Part shown: positions 47,672 through 56,919 of the stretch, in pieces
How the letters are laid out: each line of letters opens with the position of its first letter
Numbering within the stretch: position 1 is the stretch's first letter
Source of the DNA: Pseudomonas sp. RIT-PI-q
GTDB taxonomy: Bacteria > Pseudomonadota > Gammaproteobacteria > Pseudomonadales > Pseudomonadaceae
Assembly: GCF_001297125.1 (NCBI RefSeq)
Contig: NZ_LHPC01000028.1
Span: 496,001 to 560,000, forward strand
Reading direction: 5' to 3'
DNA length: 64,000 nucleotides
The notes under the pieces: generated by a model
Told to the model about the DNA's origin: nothing
What the model saw: only the letters and a program-made list of their open reading frames with translations
Database searches by the model: none
Made by a program: the position numbers and the translations under genes

Positions 47672-49432
47672 TCAAACATGCCGAACCATTTGCAGGCTCA
47701 CCGAATGACTGCGCTGCATATCGGCAAAAACCTGTTCGATCTGCCGGGTTCTGTCCTGCATTGCCGTGCCATAGTCCTCGACCAGGCGAGTCAGGTAGCC
47801 AGTGATCTCTTCGCTGATTGCCATGCGCACCCGCACGTCGGCCAAGTGCTCGGCCGCCTGGGCCTGATGCTCGCCGCTTTTGATCTGCAGCCCGCCTTGC
47901 ACTGCCACGTTGCTGAACTCGGTAACCGCCTGGGCGATTTCGAGGTTGGCGGCGTAGCGGGCCAGGGACACGGCATCGTTGGAAATGAAACCGCGCAGCT
48001 GGGTCAGCATTTGCGTCAGCGAGTTGCCGACCGATGAAGCCATCTGCTTGGCCACCTGCACCGCAGCCGGCGCCGCTTGAGCCACCACCGACGCCAGTTT
48101 CGAGGCAATGGCACCGACGATGGGCCCGATCACCTGAACCCCGACAATGGCGACCAACGCAACAGCTGCAAGCGTGGAGGCAATCCCCGCGATCATGCCG
48201 GCGATTCGCGCGATGTCTTCTGCGAGTTCCGAATCGCGCAAAATTGTAGTCAACACCTTGGCGTAGATCTCGGTGAATAACTTGATAGCGGCCTGCATCA
48301 CAGTGGTCAGCGGTTTCATGGCCTCGGCCATGAACGAAGTCCCCGTTGTCTCCTTGACTACCGCATCGGCAATCATCACCGACGCACCGATCACACCTAC
48401 CGCGATCAGCACCGGGTTCGCGGTCAGCACGCCGGCGACGATGGTCGCGACGGTCAACAACGCGCCGACGATGGTGCCAATACAGCCCATGGTCTTCTGC
48501 AGCGCTTCGGCTTTACGGACCTCTTCCAGGTACTTTTCCGACTCAAGTTCCATGTGTGCCTGAAGCTTGGCTTGCAGCTCCTGGAACAGCTCCTGACTGA
48601 GTTCCTCCTTGTTCTGTGCAGCCTCGCCCAACAGCTCGATAACCTTCAGCCGGTTCAGCAGTGCCTGTGCGCTGCTGCTCAGGGCCTTCTCATTCGAGTC
48701 CTTGATGGAGGAACCGCCGAGGCCGGCCTCCTGGACTTTCGCGGCGACAACGGCCAGGGTTTTGGCGCAGGCATTGGCGATCTCGATCAACTTCAGGTGA
48801 GCATCGGTGGCCTTTTGCAACGTCTGGGTGTGGCTCGTCAGCTCGCCTTTGAGCTGATCACGCCGCGCCAGTTCGCGTGCATATTCAGGTGACTCCGGGT
48901 CCAACTCTGCCAGGCGCGCTTCGCTTTCGCTCAGCAGCCCCTGGACCTGCCGGACCCACGCTTGCAACTGATCGAGGTGTTCCTGACTACTGCCTACCGC
49001 GCCCTCGGCCGCTTCCAGTGCCTCGACGGCAGCCGCGTACTCAGCCGCGAGTTTTTCATGCCCCTGTTGTTTCGCGCCGGCCATGCTCAACAGCATGGCC
49101 AGGCGACTTTTCAGCTTGTTGACTTCGACCGTACCCAGCAACTCGCTGATCATCGCCATCAACAGCGTGAACAGATCACCTTTCGATTCTTTGCCATCCT
49201 CGCGCGCCACTGGCGCCTGCAGCTGCGGCCTTCCCGTGCTCGCGGAGGATTTGCCGTGTTCCCCGGATTCATAGTTCACCGACATCAGACCGGCCAGGGC
49301 CTCTTGGCCCGCCTTCTGAAACTCTGCCGTTCGAGCGGCCTGGCTCGCGGCCTTGCCATAGATTTCAAATGCCTCGGTACGGCTCAGGTTTCCCTGAAAC
49401 ACCGGGGTTGATACGTTTCTGATTTCGCTCAT
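47672..49432 (-). CDS. sctE: T3SS major translocator (SipB/IpaB)
   Basis: Pore-forming translocator of 586 residues (SipB has 593). A long N-terminal coiled coil (about 110-290) precedes two hydrophobic hairpins (GTIVGALLTVATIVAGVL near 320-345 and AGMIAGIASTLAAVALVAIV near 405-425) and a C-terminal amphipathic helix. GAKQQGHEKLAAEYAAAVE and ANPVLIAVGVIG are typical of the family. The ATG overlaps the sicA stop as ATGA, with GAGGAT upstream. Confidence 0.93.
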   Translation of the reverse strand: MSEIRNVSTPVFQGNLSRTEAFEIYGKAASQAARTAEFQKAGQEALAGLMSVNYESGEHGKSSASTGRPQLQAPVAREDGKESKGDLFTLLMAMISELLGTVEVNKLKSRLAMLLSMAGAKQQGHEKLAAEYAAAVEALEAAEGAVGSSQEHLDQLQAWVRQVQGLLSESEARLAELDPESPEYARELARRDQLKGELTSHTQTLQKATDAHLKLIEIANACAKTLAVVAAKVQEAGLGGSSIKDSNEKALSSSAQALLNRLKVIELLGEAAQNKEELSQELFQELQAKLQAHMELESEKYLEEVRKAEALQKTMGCIGTIVGALLTVATIVAGVLTANPVLIAVGVIGASVMIADAVVKETTGTSFMAEAMKPLTTVMQAAIKLFTEIYAKVLTTILRDSELAEDIARIAGMIAGIASTLAAVALVAIVGVQVIGPIVGAIASKLASVVAQAAPAAVQVAKQMASSVGNSLTQMLTQLRGFISNDAVSLARYAANLEIAQAVTEFSNVAVQGGLQIKSGEHQAQAAEHLADVRVRMAISEEITGYLTRLVEDYGTAMQDRTRQIEQVFADMQRSHSVSLQMVRHV

Positions 49433-49917
49433 TGTTCATCCTCTGAAGAGTGCTTTTCCATGTGGCCCAATGTGTCGAGATAGACCTGGGCTTGCTTGCG
49501 CAAATCGTCTTGCGAAGCCCGCTCGAGCACGTACTCGAAACACAACTTCGCCTTACCGACCTTGCCCAGGGCTAACTGACATTGACCGGTGTAAAACATC
49601 GGCCGGTAGTCGTTCTTGCCCTGGGCGAAGGCGATGGCGTACAAATCGATTGCCTTCTGGTAGTGCTGCTTGAGCTGGTGCACCGCAGCCAGTCCCATCC
49701 AGTAATCGCTGTTGTAAAAATCGTAGATGCACAGGAAGTGAAAGAACTTCTCGGCATCGTCCAGGCGCCCTTGCTCATAGAACTGGTAGGCGAAGGCGTA
49801 CAGGCTGTTCATCTGCTCGTCGCTGATGCCTTGCACATCCTTTAACGCCGCTCCGCCGAGCACTGCATCCACGACGTCAAGGGCTACCTGTTCATCTTGT
49901 TTTTTGTCGCGACTCAT
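49429..49917 (-). CDS. sicA: T3SS translocator chaperone SicA (LcrH/IpgC type)
   Basis: Class II chaperone for SipB and SipC; in Salmonella it is also a coactivator of InvF. From the ATG at 49917 (MSRDKKQDEQVALDVVDAVL) it has 162 residues (Salmonella SicA 165) with three tetratricopeptide repeats (LYAFAYQFYEQGRLDDAEKF, YWMGLAAVHQLKQHYQKAI, PMFYTGQCQLALGKVGKAK). A longer frame from 50100 reads through a REP and is rejected. It is followed by sipB with ATGA overlap. Confidence 0.95.
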   Translation of the reverse strand: MSRDKKQDEQVALDVVDAVLGGAALKDVQGISDEQMNSLYAFAYQFYEQGRLDDAEKFFHFLCIYDFYNSDYWMGLAAVHQLKQHYQKAIDLYAIAFAQGKNDYRPMFYTGQCQLALGKVGKAKLCFEYVLERASQDDLRKQAQVYLDTLGHMEKHSSEDEQ

Positions 49918-50042
49918 CGGCCACACTCCTGAAAAAACGTCAGCGCTGCTGACGAATGCATTGAGCCAAAGCGCTGGCGCAGCTGCTGCCAAATTGCGCT
50001 CACGCCCACGTTGGTTTGGAAAAGAAACAGAGGCGACGCGAA

Positions 50043-50181
50043 CCCTGTAGCAGCTGGCGAAGCCTGCGTTCGGCTGCGAAGCAGTCGCGAAATCAGACAA
50101 CGCGGTATTTCAGGACGACCTCGCACTCAGGTTTTACGACTGCTGCGCAGCCGAACGCAGGCTTCGCCAGCTGCTACAGAA
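50043..50181. repeat. REP pair inside the T3SS operon (spaS-sicA gap)
   Basis: TGTAGCAGCTGGCGAAGCCT and onward is mirrored by CAGGCTTCGCCAGCTGCTACAG at the other end, arms of about 40 bases separated by about 55. The subtype (GTAGCAGCTG...GCGTTCGGCTGCG) is that of the REP at 2.64 kb. It sits between spaS (ends 50194) and sicA (starts 49917), the only large gap in the otherwise overlapping inv-spa-sip block. Confidence 0.9.
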
Positions 50182-50193
50182 TCTGCGTTCGTC

Positions 50194-51228
50194 TTAGGCT
50201 TGTTCGACTTGCTCGAGCCAGATCAGCAGGCGCAGGACTTCTTCGATCTCCTGCACCTGGAGGAAGCTGTAGCGCTGGTGGGTCTTGAAGATCCGCCGGG
50301 CCAGCGCGATGTCGTTGATGACCGGCACACCCACCTCCTTGGCATACGCTCGAACCGCCAGTGCGCGCTGGTTGGTTTCCATCAGCGAGATGAACGGCAG
50401 CACGGTGATTTCCGGGCGGAAATACACGCCGACAGCGATGTGGGTCGGGTTGGCGATGATCATCCGCGAGCTGCGCACATCGGACTTGACCTGCTCCGAC
50501 AGCAGCTCCCGGTGCAAGTCACGACGACGGCCCTTGATTTCCGGGTTGCCGTCCTGTTCCTTGTGTTCGCGCTTGACCGAGTCCTTGTCCATCATTTGGT
50601 CTTTCATGAACAGCCAGTATTCGCAGAGCGCATCCAGCACCACGATCAGCGCAATGCAGCCCAGAAAAGTCACCACCAGCACCAACAGCAAATGCCCCCA
50701 GATCGCGAACAGATCCGGCGCCTGGACGAACAGCTGGCCGAACAGCAAATGCTTTTGCGTGACCCAGACAATCCACAGCGCCATGGCAAAACTGCCGAGG
50801 TAAAGCAGCGCTTTGACCGTGTCCTTGACCGTGCGCATACTGAACAGTTTTTTGAAACCATTGATCGGATTCAACGCACCGAGATTCAGCTTCAAGGCTT
50901 CACTGGCCAGCGCGAAACCGCTTTGCAGCATCGCCGGCAACGCGCTGGTCAAGACACACACCAACAGCAGCGGCAACAACGCCTTGAGTCCCACCAGCAC
51001 CAGCATCGCCGAGTACTTTTGCAAGTCGGCATCGAAGTCACTGGCGATGATGCGTCGGTAGACTTCCATGAGGTCCAGCAGCGAACTGTTGAAGACCATG
51101 TAGGCGATGCCGCACAGGGTCAGGCAGGTGATCACCAGGTCCTTGGCCTTGAACGTCTGCCCTTTGCGAGAGGCATCGCGCAGACGCTTGGCCGTGGGCT
51201 TCTCAGTCTTCGAGGCGCTGGACGACAT
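50194..51228 (-). CDS. sctU: T3SS export switch protein SctU (SpaS)
   Basis: Autocleaving substrate-specificity switch. From the ATG at 51228 (MSSSASKTEKPTAKRLRDAS) it has 344 residues: four membrane helices (about 30-210), then a cytoplasmic domain with the self-cleavage motif NPTH (MIIANPTHIAVGVYFRPE). A longer frame to 51249 overlaps spaR further. It overlaps spaR by 26 bases and is followed by the REP and sicA. Confidence 0.94.
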   Translation of the reverse strand: MSSSASKTEKPTAKRLRDASRKGQTFKAKDLVITCLTLCGIAYMVFNSSLLDLMEVYRRIIASDFDADLQKYSAMLVLVGLKALLPLLLVCVLTSALPAMLQSGFALASEALKLNLGALNPINGFKKLFSMRTVKDTVKALLYLGSFAMALWIVWVTQKHLLFGQLFVQAPDLFAIWGHLLLVLVVTFLGCIALIVVLDALCEYWLFMKDQMMDKDSVKREHKEQDGNPEIKGRRRDLHRELLSEQVKSDVRSSRMIIANPTHIAVGVYFRPEITVLPFISLMETNQRALAVRAYAKEVGVPVINDIALARRIFKTHQRYSFLQVQEIEEVLRLLIWLEQVEQA

Positions 51229-52009
51229 CGTCACCCTCCCCGTCGACACTCAGATAGTGTTCCAGCGTCTGCGACTTGGAGCCCATGCGCAGGACTTCAT
51301 CCGGCAGATGCACGCCGAAATACAGCATCAGCACCACCAATGCCACCAGGCTCTTGATGGTCAACGACACGGAAAACGCGTTCATTTGCGGCGCGTACCG
51401 CGAGAGCAATCCCAGCAGTGCTTCGCTGACCAACAGCGTTGCCACCACTGGCGCGCTGATCACCAGCGTCTTGCTCACCAAGGCATCCAGCAGCCTCAGG
51501 ATCGGTTGCACGTGCAGCTCGCAGCTGTTCGCCGGCGCGCAAATCAGGTAACTCTGGCCCACGGTTTCCAGCATCAGCAGCATGCCGCCGCCTTCGAGAT
51601 AGACCGCTGCGGCGAACAACTGAAGAAAGTTCGCCAGCTCCGAGGTATCGACGCCGTTGGCCGGGTCCACCGTGCTGCTGAGCATCGCACCGCGCTGGTT
51701 GTCGATCAGATTGCCCATGGCATGCAGCACCCAGAACGGCCAGCACAACAGGCACCCGAGCAATACGCCGATGCCGGCCTCACGCAACAACAGCCCAAAA
51801 AACGCCAAGCCGTCGAGATGAGGCAAAGGCACCCCGACGTACGCCCAGAACCCCAGCGCCACCAGCACGATCACCGCCTGACGTGGCGCGCCTGTCAGCA
51901 CCCCGCTGTTCAAGAACGGCAACATGAAAAAAATCGGCGCGAGGCGCGCAACGCCCACCGCCGCGGCGGCGAACAAGGCGTACAAATCGAAAAACAGCGT
52001 CACCGACAT
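51203..52009 (-). CDS. sctT: T3SS export apparatus protein SctT (SpaR)
   Basis: Inner-membrane export-gate subunit of 268 residues with about 6 hydrophobic helices (AAAAVGVARLAPIFFMLPF, AVIVLVALGFWAYVGV, and GIGVLLGCLLCWPFWVL). The family marker IDNQRGAMLSSTVDPANGVDTSELANFLQ is visible in part as IDNQRGAMLSSTVDP. It is 4 bases downstream of spaQ and overlaps spaS by 26. Confidence 0.95.
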   Translation of the reverse strand: MSVTLFFDLYALFAAAAVGVARLAPIFFMLPFLNSGVLTGAPRQAVIVLVALGFWAYVGVPLPHLDGLAFFGLLLREAGIGVLLGCLLCWPFWVLHAMGNLIDNQRGAMLSSTVDPANGVDTSELANFLQLFAAAVYLEGGGMLLMLETVGQSYLICAPANSCELHVQPILRLLDALVSKTLVISAPVVATLLVSEALLGLLSRYAPQMNAFSVSLTIKSLVALVVLMLYFGVHLPDEVLRMGSKSQTLEHYLSVDGEGDDVVQRLED

Positions 52010-52013
52010 CGAT

Positions 52014-52268
52014 CTAACTCAACGCCAGGCGCATGACTTCACGGCTGAAATCGAGCAAGGTTTCGCCGTACCAACCGGAGAGCAGGAACAGGCACGCCGC
52101 GACCGACAACAACTTGAAGCCGAACGGCAAGGTCTGCTCCTGCAACTGGGTCACGGTCTGAATCAACCCGACCACCAGCCCGACCACCGTCGCGACAATA
52201 ATCGGCCACGCCACCATCAGCAGAATCAGGTACAGGGTTTTGTTGCCGGCATACACCAGGTCATTCAT
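52014..52268 (-). CDS. sctS: T3SS export apparatus protein SctS (SpaQ)
   Basis: Small export-gate subunit of 84 residues with two membrane helices ([20 protein letters not shown] and [15 protein letters not shown]) and the conserved [18 protein letters not shown] loop. The spacing to spaP is 10 bases, and to spaR 4 bases. Confidence 0.95.
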   Translation of the reverse strand: MNDLVYAGNKTLYLILLMVAWPIIVATVVGLVVGLIQTVTQLQEQTLPFGFKLLSVAACLFLLSGWYGETLLDFSREVMRLALS

Positions 52269-52278
52269 TGACTGGCCC

Positions 52279-52938
52279 TCATGTCAGCAAGGTCAGGTAT
52301 TGCTTGACCAGCCCGGTGGACAGCAGCGCCCAACCGTCCAGCGCCACAAACAACACCAGTTTGATCGGCACCGAAATGATCACCGGGCTCATCATCATCA
52401 TGCCCAGCGCCAGCAGGATGCTGGAGATCACCAGGTCGACAATCACGAACGGCAGATACAGATAGAACCCGATCTTGAACGCACTCTTGATTTCACTCAG
52501 CGCGTAGGCGGGTAACAGCGAAAACAGTGACGGCTCGAGTTCTTCATCGTCGGGCAGGCCTGCCTCGGTTTCGTTCTGGACCGCTTGCGCACGCTCGAAA
52601 AACAGAGCCAATTCCGGGTCGGTGTACTTGCGCAGATACGCCTTGTACCCGCCCAGACCGTTCTCGGCGAAATTCACCACCGACTCGACGTCAGTGAAAG
52701 CCACCTGCTCGACTTTGTAATAGTCGTAGCCCTGTTTCATCACTGGCGTCATGACGAAAATCGCCAGCATCAGCGCAATCGCATTGAGGGCCATGTTCGA
52801 TGGAACCTGCTGCAATCCCAGCGCATTGCGCACGATGATGAACACGATGGAAAACTTGATGTAGCAGGTTCCGGCCGCCACCAGAAACGGCAGTAATGAC
52901 GCGAACGCCAGCAACGCGATCAGCGAGACGTCATTCAT
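52279..52938 (-). CDS. sctR: T3SS export apparatus protein SctR (SpaP)
   Basis: Core export-gate subunit. From the ATG at 52938 ([20 protein letters not shown]) it has 219 residues, with four membrane helices, [21 protein letters not shown] and a C-terminal [19 protein letters not shown] segment, both diagnostic of SctR. A longer frame to 53097 reads through spaO and is rejected. It overlaps spaO by 8 bases. Confidence 0.95.
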   Translation of the reverse strand: MNDVSLIALLAFASLLPFLVAAGTCYIKFSIVFIIVRNALGLQQVPSNMALNAIALMLAIFVMTPVMKQGYDYYKVEQVAFTDVESVVNFAENGLGGYKAYLRKYTDPELALFFERAQAVQNETEAGLPDDEELEPSLFSLLPAYALSEIKSAFKIGFYLYLPFVIVDLVISSILLALGMMMMSPVIISVPIKLVLFVALDGWALLSTGLVKQYLTLLT

Positions 52939-53236
52939 CGCGGGGTTCCGATAGCGTGTTGCGAAAGACCTCAAGCAACTCCACCCCCAGCTGCTCGTCC
53001 AGCTGCACCAGCTCCGCGCGAGCAACCGTCTTGCCGTTGGCGCGGACTTCGATTTGGTGCGCCGCATCCGTGGCCAGCGGTATGGCCTGACCGGCAACGA
53101 AGGCCGCCAATTCGCCTAGCGTGATGTCATGCGTCGCCAGAACGAACTCCAGGCGAACCGGCAAATGGTTCAAGTCGGCACTGACCGGCTGTTCGGTCTC
53201 AGCCTGCGCGGGTGAATCGGCAGGTGCCAACTCCAT
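52931..53236 (-). CDS. Predicted internal translation product SctQ-C (SpaO short form)
   Basis: In frame with sctQ, an ATG at 53236 (MELAPADSPAQAETEQP) is preceded by AGAGGG 6 to 7 bases upstream. It would give 101 residues, containing the entire C-terminal SpoA domain. In Salmonella, spaO is also translated from an internal start into a 101-residue short form that joins full-length SpaO, so the match in size is notable. The product is predicted; no experimental evidence is available. Confidence 0.6.
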   Translation of the reverse strand: MELAPADSPAQAETEQPVSADLNHLPVRLEFVLATHDITLGELAAFVAGQAIPLATDAAHQIEVRANGKTVARAELVQLDEQLGVELLEVFRNTLSEPRDE

Positions 53237-53866
53237 ACGTAAACCCTCTTCGGTAAAAGTGAAAAACCCAATGCTCCGATCGGCCAGCCAACACTGGCGA
53301 GTCGAATCACTGATCAACAGCACGTCGCCGCATCCAAGCCGTTCACGACTTGAGCGACTCAGGTCGCTGACACCCAGAATCAGTTCCAGACGCAGCGGCA
53401 AATCGGCCAGCCATGACTGCCATTCCGACGTCTGTTGCGAAGGGCGCTGCGGGGGTAAATCCGTCACCCATAACCGCCCTTGTGCGGTGTCGAGCCACGG
53501 TAATGCCTGCGCCTTGATAACCGCCGAATCGATCAACTCGACGTCCGCCAGTTCCCGGTAGTGCAGCTCGTCCACCGCCAGGTCCAAGGGTCGCGGCACC
53601 GTTCGGAATAACCCGGCGATACTCGCTTGCGGGCACTCAACCGCCAGCAATGATTGCAACTGCGGCAGCGAGCGATGCAGCCAGTCCCGGGCCAGGCCCA
53701 CCCCCCGCCAGTCCCCCCGCTCGCCGCGGGCCGAGAAGCGCAAATAGCCCTGCGGCCCCTCCGGCTGACCCAGACCCGCGCAATGACCGGCCCGCTGCCA
53801 ACGCTCAACCACCTGCGCACGGGCCTGCGTCAGCGTGTTTACGCGGCGCACATTCAGCGCTGTCAT
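52931..53866 (-). CDS. sctQ: T3SS C-ring/sorting-platform protein SctQ (SpaO)
   Basis: Main subunit of the cytoplasmic pods of the sorting platform. The 311-residue protein has an N-terminal variable part and a C-terminal SpoA/FliN-type surface-presentation domain (about 230-305, HLPVRLEFVLATHDITLGEL, then IEVRANGKTVARAELV). The start at 53866 overlaps the invJ stop as ATGA. An internal ATG at 53236 with a strong Shine-Dalgarno predicts a shorter C-terminal product (separate entry). Confidence 0.9.
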   Translation of the reverse strand: MTALNVRRVNTLTQARAQVVERWQRAGHCAGLGQPEGPQGYLRFSARGERGDWRGVGLARDWLHRSLPQLQSLLAVECPQASIAGLFRTVPRPLDLAVDELHYRELADVELIDSAVIKAQALPWLDTAQGRLWVTDLPPQRPSQQTSEWQSWLADLPLRLELILGVSDLSRSSRERLGCGDVLLISDSTRQCWLADRSIGFFTFTEEGLRMELAPADSPAQAETEQPVSADLNHLPVRLEFVLATHDITLGELAAFVAGQAIPLATDAAHQIEVRANGKTVARAELVQLDEQLGVELLEVFRNTLSEPRDE

Positions 53867-54780
53867 GCCAGGTGTTCCGGCTGTTCTGACTCGTCATCGT
53901 CGGGCGTTTGGCGCGAACCGTGATGCTGTTGCTCATCACCGCTGTCAGTGAGCCGCCAGCCAGGTTCTTGTGCCCGTTCAAAAGGTGCCTCGAGTTGCTC
54001 GAAGATCTGCGCGGAGCTCGGACTGAGCACCAGGTTCTGCGTTGACTCACCGGGCATTCGGGCAATCGTCACTTGTCCGCTGACGGTGCCTTTATTGAAC
54101 GGGATTTGCAGGAAATCACGGGACGAGCCCGCGACGTCTTCCAACGTCACTTCGGGTGGTGGCATGGGTGGTGGGGTCAGGATTTGAGCAGCAACGGGCA
54201 GCGCAACCGGTGGGGCATTACGCGCAACTTGAACGTTTGATTGCCCTGCATGCAGTTCAAGATCGCTGACAGGTGTCTCCAGCTCGATGGAGGGCGATGG
54301 CCGATCAACTGACAACGGCTCAACCGAGATCAACGGTCGCTCGGGCGACGACAATGCGGGCAAGCGCAACGCCTGATCGATGACCGACAACGGCACCTCA
54401 ACACGCGCCACCCGCGTAGCCAGCTTCTCAATGATCGGGGCGACAAACTCCACACGCGATGGTGCCGGGCGTTGCAGCAATGCGCTGAACAACGGAGCCG
54501 ATCGCTGATCCAGTGCAACGGGCTGAGCATGCCGGCGCGGTAAATGAATGTCGGGGCCTTCACCCTTTGCAGGGACAGCCAACAGAAGCGGCTCCCTGCT
54601 CCCCGCTGCCGCCATTGGCCGATGACGCAGCATCAGCATTGCAAGCAGATCGAGCACACCTTGCGGCAACTGATCCTCTTCAACCGGCACGAGGCTTTCT
54701 TCAAGCTCATCCATCGGCGCATCAAGGTCAGGCTCCACCGGTTGAACCGGCAGCCGTGGCATCACAGAAACATCAATCAT
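53863..54780 (-). CDS. sctP: T3SS needle-length regulator SctP (InvJ/Spa32 position)
   Basis: Controls needle length and the switch of SctU. The 305-residue protein is Pro/Leu/Val-rich with an extended middle region (many Pro, low complexity), typical of ruler proteins; it is poorly conserved, so the call rests on position between sctO and sctQ and on composition. It overlaps sctO by 4 bases and sctQ by ATGA. Possible ruler C-terminal domain near 205-270 (SGQVTIARMPGESTQNLVLS). Confidence 0.75.
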   Translation of the reverse strand: MIDVSVMPRLPVQPVEPDLDAPMDELEESLVPVEEDQLPQGVLDLLAMLMLRHRPMAAAGSREPLLLAVPAKGEGPDIHLPRRHAQPVALDQRSAPLFSALLQRPAPSRVEFVAPIIEKLATRVARVEVPLSVIDQALRLPALSSPERPLISVEPLSVDRPSPSIELETPVSDLELHAGQSNVQVARNAPPVALPVAAQILTPPPMPPPEVTLEDVAGSSRDFLQIPFNKGTVSGQVTIARMPGESTQNLVLSPSSAQIFEQLEAPFERAQEPGWRLTDSGDEQQHHGSRQTPDDDESEQPEHLA

Positions 54781-55232
54781 CGTCGCACTCCCATCATGTC
54801 TTCTATCTCCCGTTCCTCTCGGCGCACCGCTTCGAGTCGGTGCGTGCGCGACAGCTGCTCAAAGGACTGCTGGTACTTGCCATGCCTGCGCTGCAAAAAG
54901 CGCAATTGCTCGCGTTGCTCGTGCAACGTTTGATGCAGCTCAACGGACTGCTGCGCTATGCGCTCACGCTCCAGGCGCACCATTTGAATTTGTCGGCGGA
55001 TGACAGCCTGCCGACGCAGCAATGTCAGGAGTTGCCCGCGATCCAACAGGCACGCTTGCGCACGATGACTGGCCAGCAGGGTTTGCAACGAGGCCTCGTG
55101 TTCATCGAGGCTCGACTGCTGCTCAATCAGCGGTTGCAATTGCTGCTGTGTACGCCGCAGCGTCTGCTCGTGACGTTGCTGGCGAAACTCACTGAAGCCC
55201 AGCAAGCGGCGCATATCAGGTAATGAGTTCAT
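54777..55232 (-). CDS. sctO: T3SS central stalk protein SctO (InvI/Spa13)
   Basis: Stalk protein that connects the ATPase to the export gate. From the ATG at 55232 ([20 protein letters not shown]) it has 151 residues, almost entirely coiled coil rich in Gln, Arg and Leu (FliJ/InvI type). The longer frame to 55388 reads through sctN and is rejected. It overlaps sctN by 17 bases and sctP by 4. Confidence 0.88.
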   Translation of the reverse strand: MNSLPDMRRLLGFSEFRQQRHEQTLRRTQQQLQPLIEQQSSLDEHEASLQTLLASHRAQACLLDRGQLLTLLRRQAVIRRQIQMVRLERERIAQQSVELHQTLHEQREQLRFLQRRHGKYQQSFEQLSRTHRLEAVRREEREIEDMMGVRR

Positions 55233-56502
55233 TGAGCCTCCGCAACGTTTCGGCAGGCGCGCAGCATTCATTCGTTGGCTGGCGCAGCCAATCGGTGAGG
55301 GCGTCACGGCGTTGCATGGCGTGATCGTTGGCAGCGTTTGAGCCCGGTGCGTATTCCCCCAGGTCGAGGAACACCTGCAAGCGTTCAAGGCAGGCCATCA
55401 GTTCGCGGGTCTGCGACGCCAACTGCTGCACGCTCGGTTCCGTCACTTGCGCGGCCACGCGGCTGGCGCTGCGCAACACATCGATCGCCGGGAAATGGCC
55501 TTTGGCGGCCAGGGTGCGACTGAGATAGATATGGCCGTCGAGAATCGAGCGAATCTCCTCGGCGATCGGGTCCGGTTCATCGTCGCTTTCCAGCAGCACC
55601 GTGTACCACGCAGTAATGCTGCCTTTGGCAGTCACCCCCGGTCGTTCGAGCAAGCGCGGCAAGGCATCGAAAACTGATGCCGGATAACCGCGACGGGCCG
55701 GCGCTTCACCGGCTGCCAGGGCCAGGTCGCGACGCGCTCGGGCGTAGCGGGTCAGCGAGTCGAGCAACAGCACCACGCGCTTGCCCTGGTCGCGAAAATA
55801 CTCGGCGATGGCCGTGGCCTGCAAAGCGGAGTTGCAGCGATCCACCGATGAAAAATCCGACGTGGCGAACACCACCACGCACCGCGAACGCTTGTCCGAT
55901 TGCCGCAGATGCTCGATGAATTCGGTCACTTCACGGCCCCGCTCACCGATCAGGCCAATGACGAATACGTCCGCCTCGGTGTGCTGGATCAGCATGTTGA
56001 TCAACGACGTCTTGCCGGACCCGGCAGCGGCAAAAATGCCGATGCGCTGACCGATGCCGCAGGTCAACAAGCCATCGATGGCACGCACGCCGGTCATCAA
56101 CGGCTCGGCCACTGGCCGGCGCTGGTGGTACGGTGGCGGGTCGGCGTCGACCGGATATTCCTGCTCATGAACGGCCGTCGAGGGCACCAGCCGCTCGACG
56201 ATTGTGCCGTGCGGATCGACCACGCTGCCGAGCAACGCGTCGCTGCAGGTCAGTCGCAACACCGAGCCCGTGGGCACGATCATCGACTCCCGGGAAAGCC
56301 CTCGCGCCTCCCCCAGCAAACTGAGCAGCACAACCCCGGGCTTGAATCCGATCACTTGCGCCCTGGCCGCCAGCTGCGGTGAACGCCAGTGCTGACGGAC
56401 CTCGCAAACCTCACCGATCACCACGTCGAACAGATTCGCTTCGAGCAATGGGCCGCTCAATCGCAAAGGGTGGGCGGCGCGTCGTTCCAGCCGCCCGTTC
56501 AT
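55216..56502 (-). CDS. sctN: T3SS ATPase SctN (InvC/Spa47)
   Basis: Hexameric ATPase that strips chaperones and unfolds substrates. From the ATG at 56502 ([20 protein letters not shown]) it has 428 residues (InvC 431). Walker A is AAAGSGKT (residues 158-165), Walker B is [14 protein letters not shown] (about 243-255), and the region [20 protein letters not shown] is family-typical. The GTG at 56520 is an alternative start, but ATG 56502 forms an ATGA overlap with the invB stop. It is the best-conserved gene in the cluster. Confidence 0.95.
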   Translation of the reverse strand: MNGRLERRAAHPLRLSGPLLEANLFDVVIGEVCEVRQHWRSPQLAARAQVIGFKPGVVLLSLLGEARGLSRESMIVPTGSVLRLTCSDALLGSVVDPHGTIVERLVPSTAVHEQEYPVDADPPPYHQRRPVAEPLMTGVRAIDGLLTCGIGQRIGIFAAAGSGKTSLINMLIQHTEADVFVIGLIGERGREVTEFIEHLRQSDKRSRCVVVFATSDFSSVDRCNSALQATAIAEYFRDQGKRVVLLLDSLTRYARARRDLALAAGEAPARRGYPASVFDALPRLLERPGVTAKGSITAWYTVLLESDDEPDPIAEEIRSILDGHIYLSRTLAAKGHFPAIDVLRSASRVAAQVTEPSVQQLASQTRELMACLERLQVFLDLGEYAPGSNAANDHAMQRRDALTDWLRQPTNECCAPAETLRRLNELIT

Positions 56503-56906
56503 TGGCGCAGAATGCCGCACAGTTGTTCAATCGCCGCCACAAAATGGTCCAGGGCCTGGGCAAAATCCTTGGCATCGCACAAGGCTTGTTCGTTGCTCAA
56601 AAGCCGCAGTTCGAGCTGCCCCTGCACCTCGCACAGGTGCAACTGCCCACTGCGGGACCAAGGACAGCCTTGCAGCAAAAACTGCAACAGTTCGACGGCG
56701 CAATGGTTCAACTGCCCAGGCCCGATTTCCGTTATCGCAGCCCAGACCCACACGTCGGCGTCGACGGTGCCCACGTTGATGTTGGGCATCTCCTTCATCT
56801 GCATTTCAATGGTGCTGTGGCTGTCGAAGTGCCCCAACTGCTTGCCTGTGCAGCCGCTGTGCAACAGCGCTTCACGCAACAGCCCGGCAATGTCCACTTG
56901 TCTCAT
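56499..56906 (-). CDS. invB: T3SS chaperone InvB/Spa15 type
   Basis: Class IB chaperone that binds several effectors. From the ATG at 56906 ([20 protein letters not shown]) it has 135 residues, the length of Salmonella InvB. It has the mixed helix/strand pattern of secretion chaperones ([40 protein letters not shown]). It lies between sctV and sctN as in SPI-1, and overlaps sctN by ATGA. The longer frame to 56969 is rejected. It is the only effector-type chaperone in the island, so may serve the three effector candidates. Confidence 0.85.
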   Translation of the reverse strand: MRQVDIAGLLREALLHSGCTGKQLGHFDSHSTIEMQMKEMPNINVGTVDADVWVWAAITEIGPGQLNHCAVELLQFLLQGCPWSRSGQLHLCEVQGQLELRLLSNEQALCDAKDFAQALDHFVAAIEQLCGILRQ

Positions 56907-56919
56907 TTCCAGCGTTTCC

